From: Dipteris shenzhenensis
Taxonomy: Eukaryota; Polypodiophyta; Polypodiopsida; Gleicheniales
Direction: 5' to 3' (one strand)
Assembly: GCA_047967505.1 (NCBI GenBank)
Contig: CM106540.1
Length of the DNA: 64,000 nt
In this document: positions 56,725 to 64,000 of the stretch, in pieces
Layout: the number at the start of each line of letters is the position of its first letter
Position numbering within the stretch: position 1 is the first letter of the stretch
Program-made: the position numbers and the translations under genes
Notes under the pieces: model-generated
Told to the model about the DNA's origin: nothing
What the model saw: only the letters and a program-made list of their open reading frames with translations
Database searches by the model: none

Positions 56725-57771
56725 TTATAGCAATACAACACCAACTAAATGCAAAGATACACTTGGATTTACATAAAAGTCTTGAGACCAATCAGGGGGC
56801 TTCAATATTGGACCCTTACTCATGGCCTCCTTTAGTTGTTCAAAAGACTCTTGTTGCTCCACACCCCATTGGAAAGAAACTCCTTTTCTTGTCAACAAGT
56901 TCATGGGATGCACTATCTCTATGAAATCATCACAAAAGCGTTGATAATACTTGCTCTTTCCTAGAATTCTGTGAACACCAGTGACACTCTCAGGACTTGG
57001 CAATGCCATGATTGCTTGGACCTTGTCAAGATCCATTTGTAGGCCTTCTTCAGACACAATATGGCCCAATAAGACTTCTTTTGTTGAAGCCAAATGAAAC
57101 TTGCTAGGATTTAGACACCCTTTTGCTTCATCAATCCTAGCTAAGCCCATCTTTAACTTCTCCATGTGATCTATGCACCGAGAATAAATGCAAAAATAAT
57201 CCAAAAACACCCTTATGAAGTTTCCCAAGTAAGGCTCTAGGACTTGACTCATGAACCTTTGAAATGTAGCTGGTGCATTGGTCAACCCAAAAGGCATGAC
57301 TCTGTAAGCAAAAACTCCCCAAGGTGTGACAAATGATGTTTTCTTTTGATCTTCCTCCCGAATACGAATTTGAAAGTACCCAAAATACCCATCACATACA
57401 AAATACATCTCATGTCCTGCTACTTGGTCTAGTACTTCATCTTGAAATGGCAAAGGAAAATGATCCCTCTTAGTGCATGCATTTAAAGGATGAAAGTCCA
57501 CACAAACCCGCCACTTATTTCCTTTCTTTGGTGTGACAACTATAGGAGATATCCATTCTGAATCATCAACATGAAAGATGAATCCCGCCTCAAGTAGTTG
57601 TGTTACCTCTTTCTTTAGTGCCTCAGCTTGGATCACCCCCAATTGCCTTAAGCATTGCACAACTGGCTTGCTTTTTGGCTTTAACTCAATCTTGTGTTCC
57701 ACAAGAGAGACTGGTTGAACCTGTGAATAGCTTGTTGCAAAGAGACATGGAAAATCATCTAACATATCCAA
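56725..57771 (-). pseudogene. gypsy-2 reverse transcriptase, long frame with altered active site
   Basis: 348 codons without a stop. RT fingers (WRVCVDFHPLNACTKRDHFP, residues 87-106), palm A with Asp127 (CDGYFGYFQI), motif B (PFGLTNAPATFQRF, 160-173), then FLDY at 189-192 where the active enzyme has YxDD, so the second catalytic Asp is Tyr. The connection and the start of RNase H follow (FQWGVEQQESFEQLKEAM), with VNPS in place of the first RNase H Asp motif. DNA synthesis should be abolished. The frame probably stayed open by chance. Confidence 0.9.
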
Positions 57772-58035
57772 GTACTAGAGCTTCTCACTACCTGATAGAG
57801 AATCACCAAGAAGCTCTTCATTGCATTGGTGTCATTTAGTGTGCTCCACATCCTCCACATGAAGTGTCTCTACAGGATCTTCTTGCACCACCACCTTGTT
57901 CCTTCCTGACTCATCCTGATCAGCACCAAGACAAAGACCAAAGGCCACTCCTTCCACCTCACCCTTTGAGTCGGACTCCTCGAAGCTACACCCTATCTCT
58001 TCTTCTTCATCGATTAAGTCAGAGCGGATGTGCAC
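57772..58035 (-). pseudogene. gypsy-2 acidic linker before RT
   Basis: Frames 57832-58125 are rich in Glu and Asp (LIDEEEEIGCSFEESDSKG), as in the linker between protease and RT. Two stops separate it from RT. No protease follows to the right; sequence changes near 58040 at a GAGCAAAAACCTACGAGCA motif. Confidence 0.6.
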
Positions 58036-58540
58036 AGTTTCTGAGCAAAAACCTACGAGCAAAAAAGTCCGAACGATAATTTTTGACACCAACCATGCTT
58101 GTATATTTCTCAAAGGAATATACAATTCTTTCTTAATTTCTCATTTATGGAACCATATACTTACTTATTTTTCATTATAACCCTCATTTTAGAGAACATC
58201 ATCTATATCTGAACAAACAGTGAACACTTTAGAAACTCCTATAAATACCTCCCTACCATACTCTCTTTTGAGGATTATGGTAATTCAATCAATTCAAAAG
58301 ATTTTCCCTAATCTTTAGCAATCCCATATTTGAAGCTCTCATATAGCAATGTATACCATATTCCTTGGATGAGTAGGAAAAAGATATTGGAAACCTCATA
58401 CGTGAAGCCATTATAATTGATCATAAATTAATCTCTAATACATTATCAAATATGGGAAGGCAAGGGAGGGATTTTTAAAATATTCCTAGTTCCCCAAACC
58501 TAAGTACTTTTAAGGAAATGTGGTCTCTATTGAACTCCTT
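58036..58540. other. Unassigned AT-rich stretch
   Basis: Starts with the CGAGCAAAAACC-type motif at 58042-58061 and then AATTTTTGACACCAA, which weakly recalls the gypsy-2 LTR start in reverse. No coding signal. Confidence 0.35.
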
Positions 58541-59110
58541 CTTACCATAATGAAGCTGAAAGAAGACATGATGCAGGCCATGGAACAAAAACTTCACTTG
58601 TCTCAGCCACCAACTCAGACATATCCATAGCGAGAAAATGTCTGGTGTCCACACTGCATGGCCAATCATACAGCAAATGAGTGCGTGGTCCTAAGAGCCA
58701 CGATCAATGCACAAGAAAATCCACCACCAAGGTTGTGGTGCCATATCTGCATCTTTGGCGGTCATGATGAAAATAGTTGCATCTTCAACATGCGCAACAA
58801 CTCGCTGTGACATGAAGTTGGGAGTAATAAACTTCACGCACCTCTTCACTTCATGCTGCTTTCGAACTGACTGACAAAGATATTTATCGTTGAGAATGGC
58901 ACATTAAAAGAGAAGCTTTTATGCCCAGATATCACACCATACTTTCCTCCCTCATATGAGAATGAAGATGGTAACATCCCAAGTGATGTTGTAATCAAGC
59001 ATAGGGAGAAGGAAAGGATTAGTAGAGGCCATAATCTCAGCGAGCCAATCTGCACCAAAGACATCACCAACACCTTTTCTACCACTCTTCTTCCTAAGGT
59101 TTTAAAACCC
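58541..59110 (+). pseudogene. Gag C-terminal region with zinc fingers
   Basis: Plus strand reads CPHCMANHTANEC and CHICIFGGHDENSC, two Cys/His knuckles, and after a stop and frame change CPDITPYFPPSYENEDG and ISRGHNLSEPICTKD. The order suits the tail of a gypsy Gag. Opposite in strand to its neighbours on both sides. Confidence 0.65.
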
Positions 59111-59370
59111 TTTTGACCCCCTTATTCTTTCCAATCTTCCTAACCTCACCATTTTAAAAGAATAAGATTGGAGTGAATGGAAGCAAGAATGGAAGAGGGA
59201 GAGAGAGAGATAGAGAGCCACACAAGTATTTGGTGGGTGCAGAATACCCTAATCTTCTTTTTTCATTCATTTATATATGTGTTTGAGTATTGTACATAAC
59301 CGGGGTAAAGGCACAGTGACCTTTAACCCCCACAACCTACCACTTAAAGGACAATCTACCTTCAAGGGAG
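59111..59370 (-). other. Probable 3' end and LTR edge of copia-1
   Basis: Minus-strand sequence after the copia-1 RNase H frame shows a G-rich tract (TTGTGGGGG near 59330) and then AT-rich DNA. An LTR boundary should be here but no second copy allows it to be fixed. The 59075-59150 part matches 25310-25420 in reverse. Confidence 0.4.
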
Positions 59371-61026
59371 AACAACTACTGAGCATACTATCCAATGCCC
59401 ATCAATACATGACAATACTCAAACCGCTGACTAGGTAGACTCTTCGTTAGCATATCTGTAGGGTTATCATCTATATAAACCTTGACAAGCTCTATGTGCT
59501 TGTCCTCAAGTACCTCCCTGATGAAATGGCACCTGACCTCAATGTGTTTGGTCTTTGCATGAAATGCCGGATTTCATGCTAGCTGAATAGCACTCATGGA
59601 ATCACTATGCAATGTCAGTACACCTGTATGAATCCCACTAGCCGATCAAGCCATATAGCCTCCTTGCAACCCTCAGTGGCTACAACATACTCAGCCTCTG
59701 TGGTAGACAAAGCAACACACTTCTGTGCATGAGACATCCACGACACTGCACCACCTGCAAACGTGAACACATAACCAAAAGTGGATCTCCTACTATCCAC
59801 ATGCCCTGCATAGTCTGAATCTGTGTACCCAAGTACGCGCATGTCTCCTCTACCAAAGCAAATGCACATATCCTTGGTGCCCTTCATGTACCTATGATGC
59901 ACTTAACTGCCTCCCAATGCCTCTTTCCTGGATTAGCCATATACCGGCTAACAAGTCCCACTGCAAATGCAATGTCTGCTCTAGTAGCTATCATAGCATA
60001 CATAAGACTCCCAACCACTGATGTATAAGGAACCTTGGCCATCATGGCCCTTTCCTCATCTAATTTGGGACTATCTGTATGACTTAGTTGCACATATGGA
60101 GGCAATGGAGTACTCACTGCCTTCCCCCCCTCCATATTGAAATGCTGCAATCCTTTTGTAACATACTCCTTCTGTGAAAGCCAAAGGAGTTTCCTACTCC
60201 GATCATGCGTGATGCGCATACCAAGAATATGACATGCAAGTCCCAAATCCTTCATATCAAAGGCCTCATGCAACTTGGCCTTTAATGCATCTAGCTCATA
60301 AGTATTCTTGCTAGCCAATAGCATATCATCCACATATAGTGCCAGGATTATCAGGCTATTATCCTTAGCCCTTTTAGTGTAGAGGCAATGATCAATTTCA
60401 CTCCTTCTAAAACCCTGGGACCGAATGAAAGCATCAAAATTCTGATACCATTCTCTAGGTGCTTGCTTAAGACCATAGAGACTCTTCTTTAGCTTGCAAA
60501 CTAAATGCTCTTTGCCCTTTTCTTCAAAGCCTTCGGGCTGCACCATGTAAATTTCCTCATGCAAATCCCCATGCAAGAAAGTTGTCTTGACATCCATCTG
60601 CATAAGCTCCATATCCTCTGATGCCACTAGTCCAAGCATGCATCTAAGTGTGGTCATCTTCACAACTGGAGAGAATATCTCATCAAAGTCCACACCCTTC
60701 TCTTGCTTGAATCCTTTAGCGACCAAACGGGCCTTGTACCTAGGCACATCATCACCTGTGACCTTCATCTTGTAGACCCATTTACATGGCAATGCTTTCT
60801 TTCCATGTGGCAAAGAAACCAAGTCCCAAGTCTTATTCTTCATAAGTGAACTCATCTCTGATTGCATAGCATACTCCCACTTGCATTGATCCTCGCGCAT
60901 CATAGCCTCTCTGTAGCAAGAAGGCTCCCCGCAATCAGGAGCGCAATCAGTAAGCATCACATAGTCTACCCTTGGAATAAACCTATCAGGCAGTCTAGAT
61001 ACTATAGATGAACTTGTCAAGGGCAT
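59371..61026 (-). pseudogene. copia-1 reverse transcriptase and RNase H
   Basis: A 380-codon frame (59884-61026) holds almost all of copia RT: CKWVYKMKVTGDD, RYKARLVAKGFKQEKG, QMDVKTTFLHGDL (Asp145) and LYVDDMLLAS (231-234), all catalytic residues kept. A single-base shift near 59890-59905 moves into RNase H (TDSDYAGHVDSRRSTFGYV, STTEAEY) at 59615-59902; a second shift near 59630 leads to the last helix (KTKHIEVRCHFIREV, about 59530). RT is cut on the right at 61026-61030 by the LTR of copia-2, so its integrase half is missing here. Confidence 0.9.
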
Positions 61027-61029
61027 TTT

Positions 61030-61223
61030 AGCTTGCTATCCCACCTGATCAGGTAACTAAGGTGGCATACTAACTAGGCCACAAACTAGAGTACATAAGG
61101 ATAGCTGTCATCCAGCTATTATTCATGGGCGATGTACCAACTGCATCTGCAGCTAACAAGTCGGTGACATAAATGCCCAGTGGTCACCCTAGCATATCAC
61201 GAGTGGAGCTTGATATCTCAACA
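61030..61223 (-). repeat. 3' LTR of copia-2, truncated
   Basis: Minus-strand TGTTGAGATATC start; matches 1999-2185 and then departs. It stops at the copia-1 RT frame, roughly 160 bases short of the LTR at 2 kb, so this junction is not a clean insertion. Confidence 0.8.
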
Positions 61224-61232
61224 CTCCCCCTC
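61224..61232 (-). promoter_or_regulatory. Polypurine tract of copia-2
   Basis: Minus-strand CGAGGGGGAG next to the LTR, same as at 1989-1998. Confidence 0.8.
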
Positions 61233-62294
61233 GAGCTCAATCCCAATTCCTACACACCAAGCCAGTCTCTGAACTTGCGCAGCTTCTCTACGCCCAATGC
61301 CTTCGTGAATATGTCAGCTACCTAATCCTCTGTGCTGACATAAACTAGATCAATAAGACCTAATAAAACCTTCTCCCACACATAGTGATAATGCACCTCA
61401 ATGTGCTTTGTTCTAGCATGATAGACTGGGTTATTTGCCAAGTGTACACTGCTCATGTTGTCACAATAAATGACAACTGGCCCATCTGTAGACTGATGCA
61501 TATCATAAAGTAGCTTATGCAACCAAGCTACTTCACATGCAGCCATTACTGCACACTTGTACTCAGCCTCTGTGCTTGACAAGGCAATTATAGGCTGTTT
61601 CTTGCTACTCCAAGTGACTATAGCACTCCCAAAAGAGAACACATATCCACTAGTAGATCGTCTATTAGAAATACTACCAGCCCAATCAGCATCAGTGTAT
61701 CCATGCAACTGTATCGGAACCCCAGTCTCATAAAATAGTCCATACTGCAATGTGGACTTCACATACTTGAGTATGCGTCTAGCCGCATCCAAATGCGGTT
61801 TCCTTGGAGCTTGCATAAACTGACTTACCAATCCAACAGCATAGCTTAAATCTTGCTTGGTAATAGTCATATAAATCAAACTTCCTACTATGCGTCTGTA
61901 CATAGTAGGGTCTTCCAGAAGCTCACCTGCATCTGCGCTCAGCTTCACATTCTGCTCCAAAGGAACTGAAATAGGCTTACAGCCTATTGTCATCCCATAT
62001 TTGGATAGCATGTCCAATCCATACTGCCTCTGCAAGAGCCATATCCCACTTGGTGATCTAATCACCTCAATGCCCAAGAAATAATGCAGCTCTCCCGAAT
62101 CCTTCATCTCAAACTTTTGCTTCAATAGCATTTTCACATGAAGGATATCTTCATCACTATCACCTGTAATGATCAAATCATCAACATAAATGACAAGCAA
62201 CATAATACCTTTCTCTGTTTTTCTCACATAAAGTGAGAAATCTGCCTTGGAAATCTGAAACCCAATAGTGATAAGATACTATCCTATCTTGTTA
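61233..62294 (-). pseudogene. copia-2 RT C-terminal half and RNase H
   Basis: The 301-codon frame 61322-62227 begins just before the RT YVDD (residues 14-17), then GELHYFLGIEV, SVPLEQNVKL and complete RNase H (TDADWAGSISNRRSTSGYV, STEAEYKCAV, ARTKHIEVHYH). It ends at a TAG after STED; the sister copy at 1.9 kb reads through there. Low-frequency stops also lie near 62279. All catalytic motifs in this part are kept. Confidence 0.9.
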
Positions 62295-62741
62295 GACCAT
62301 GCTCTAGGTGCTTGCTTCAAGCCATACAAGGCTTTCTTCAACCTACAAACAAACTCAGGATGAGCAGCATGAACATAACCTCGTGGCTGCTCCATAAAGA
62401 CCTCTTCTTGCAAATCACCATGCAAGAAGGCATTCTTTACATCCATCTGATGTAAAGACCTACCCTTTGATGCAACCATAGCAATGACTGCTCTTACGAT
62501 TGCCATCCTTGCAACCAGACCATGCTCTAGGTGCTTGCTTCAAGCCATACAAGGCTTTCTTCAACCTGCAAAACAAACTCAGGATGAACAGCATGAACAT
62601 AACCTCGTGGCTGCTCCATAAAGACCTCTTCTTGCAAATCACCATGCAAGAAGGCATTCTTTACATCCATCTGATGTAAAGACCTACCCTTTGATGCAAC
62701 CATAGCAATGACTGCTCTTACGATTACCATCCTTGCAACTA
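62295..62741. repeat. 223-bp tandem duplication within copia-2 RT
   Basis: 62295-62517 recurs at 62518-62741 with about five differences and one extra base. Each unit encodes QMDVKNAFLHGDLQEEVFME and KKALYGLKQAPRAW, so the first RT catalytic Asp is present twice. The extra base in the right unit breaks its frame. Confidence 0.93.
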
Positions 62742-62990
62742 GACTGAATGTTTCTTCATAATCAATGCCATATGTCTGTGCATACCCCTTGACAACTAAT
62801 CTTGCCTTGTATCTATTCACAGAACCATCTACATTGTGCTTCACCTTATAAACCCACTTATAGCCAATTGCATTCTTGTCTTTAGGCAAAGGCACCAATT
62901 CCCATGTAGCAATTGCTTCCAAGGCATCCATTTCTTCATCCATAGCTTTCTCCCATTTTTCTTTTCCCATGGCTTGCTCAAAAGAAGTGG
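62742..62990 (-). pseudogene. copia-2 RT N-terminal part
   Basis: Frame 62527-62970 begins MGKEKWEKAMDEEMDALEA and contains YKWVYKVKHNVDGSVNRYK and KARLVVKGYAQ, the start of copia RT, running into the right unit of the duplication. Confidence 0.88.
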
Positions 62991-63490
62991 GTTCTAGTTC
63001 CTATATCACTTTGACCATATAGGCATAGTGAATGGCTGTAAATCCATCATATTTCAGCCTATCCATAGGATACCTAGCTCTGGTAGACCTGCGCAAAATA
63101 GGCTCATTTCTAGGTGCTCTCAAAACATCCGTAGTCTTCCTTAGTCCAGGTGTAACAATAGAAGGAATACCCAACTCATCATCAATGCTCTGTTCTAAGC
63201 CACTAGATTCACCATCCACATAAGAGTGACCTGCATTCACATCAAACATGGGTTGATCTACCTTCTCTTTTCCTTTTCGTGATACCTGCATACCACTATC
63301 TGCATTGCTTTGAGGAGATTCTCCTGATCTCAATCTGCCTGTCCATGGCGAAGTATGTGAACCACTGCTAGAGGACACTCCAGGTCCACTAATATTTTGT
63401 GATTGCTGCTATGAATTCTGTGCAGCATTACCATTTTGTGCATCTACATCATCAATCACATTTACTGGTTTATACCAGCTACTCATCTCA
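62991..63490 (-). pseudogene. copia-2 integrase-RT linker
   Basis: Ser/Pro/Glu-rich linker frame 63001-63378 ending RRSTRARYPMDRLKYDGF, the conserved R-R-S-x-R motif before RT in copia polyproteins. A stop lies near 63000 and others near 63400 and 63520. Confidence 0.8.
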
Positions 63491-64000
63491 TCAAAAACAA
63501 CATCTCTGCTCACTGTAACTTATGAGTAGAAGGGTTATAGCATCTATACCCTTTCTACTATAGAGAATAACCAATAAAGATGCACTTCTCAGCTTTTGGA
63601 TCCCCAACTTGGACCTCAACTCATCTGGCACATGAACATAGGCAATGCAACAAAAAATTTTCAAATGAGAAATGTCTGGTTTTCTACCAGTATACATCTC
63701 CTCTAGCATTATGCCATGTTTTGCTGCAGTGGGAGTCCTGTCCAGTATGTAAATTGCTATAGCAACTGCTTCAGCCCAATAGTAATATGGTAGGTCTTTT
63801 TCATTTAGCATGGCCCGAGACAACTCTCCAATATGCCTGTTTTTCCTTTCTGCAAGTCCATTTTGATGTGGGATATGACTGCATGAATATTGCTACTTTA
63901 TGCCATGCTCCTGCAGGAACCTTGCAAACTCATTTGAGAGGTACTCTCCCCCTCCATCTGACCTTAGGCATTTTATTTGCAGGCCTATTTCTTTTTCAAC
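63491..64000 (-). pseudogene. copia-2 integrase C-terminal half, runs off the window
   Basis: From the window end: CLRSDGGGEYLSNEF (second catalytic Asp), NGLAERKNRHIGEL (catalytic Glu), WAEAVAIAIYILDRTPT and YVHVPDELRSKL. One stop near 63885 interrupts the core. The zinc finger, protease, gag and 5' LTR lie beyond 64000. Confidence 0.88.

Overview
This window looks like intergenic chromatin from a land plant with a large, repeat-rich nuclear genome. It is a deep nest of broken Ty1/copia, Ty3/gypsy (chromovirus and dual-RNase-H types) and LINE retroelements, repeats made from them, and microsatellites. Evidence for a plant: copia and gypsy families with initiator-Met-tRNA primer sites, a chromodomain integrase, and a plant-like U2 snRNA gene. 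I cannot place the species; a fern, lycophyte or gymnosperm would fit the repeat load, but that is a guess. I see no intact conventional host protein gene, no operon and no CRISPR.

Layout. 1-2.9 kb: repeat X broken by the 3' end and LTR of a copia element. 2.9-13.6 kb: a minus-strand gypsy element (gypsy-1), about 1 kb LTR on the left and a truncated LTR on the right. Between its protease and RT sits a young, complete, gag-only LTR element (TR-GAG type, 5895-8398) with near-identical LTRs and a 5-bp target duplication. Its gag carries a 504-bp tandem duplication with a perfect hairpin at the junction. 13.6-24.4 kb: a multi-copy composite repeat (X followed by Y) of unknown origin with short reading frames kept open between copies; a 386-bp insert with inverted ends lies in one copy. 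24.4-28.5 kb: 5' part of a minus-strand chromovirus, then LTR pieces and unassigned DNA. 28.6-29.7 kb: a 320-bp near-perfect inverted repeat made of two LTR/primer-site/leader segments around a TATG/AT microsatellite. 29.7-35 kb: LINE RT relic and a decayed plus-strand gypsy gag-protease. 35-41 kb: repeats W, V and T, CT microsatellites, and a coiled-coil/RNA-binding LINE ORF1-like relic.

41.2-42.6 kb is the only gene-like island: a U2 snRNA gene on the minus strand (41861-42057), full length, with helices preserved despite sequence change, beside short unassigned reading frames. 43.8-46.7 kb: LTR fragment and another X copy. 46.7-49 kb: minus-strand LINE (endonuclease and RT). 49.4-50.7 kb: plus-strand gypsy integrase end and LTR. 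51.3-52.85 kb: chromovirus integrase, chromodomain and LTR. 52.86-53.5 kb: plus-strand gypsy protease. 54.1-58.1 kb: gypsy-2 on the minus strand, with a 177-bp tandem array, LTR, second RNase H and a long RT frame whose active site is mutated. 58.5-59.1 kb: plus-strand gag relic. 59.3-61.0 kb: copia-1. 61.0-64.0 kb: copia-2, whose LTR matches the copia at 2 kb and which runs off the window.

Nothing here forms a working pathway. The biology is retroelement nesting, decay and local rearrangement, plus one probable spliceosomal RNA gene.
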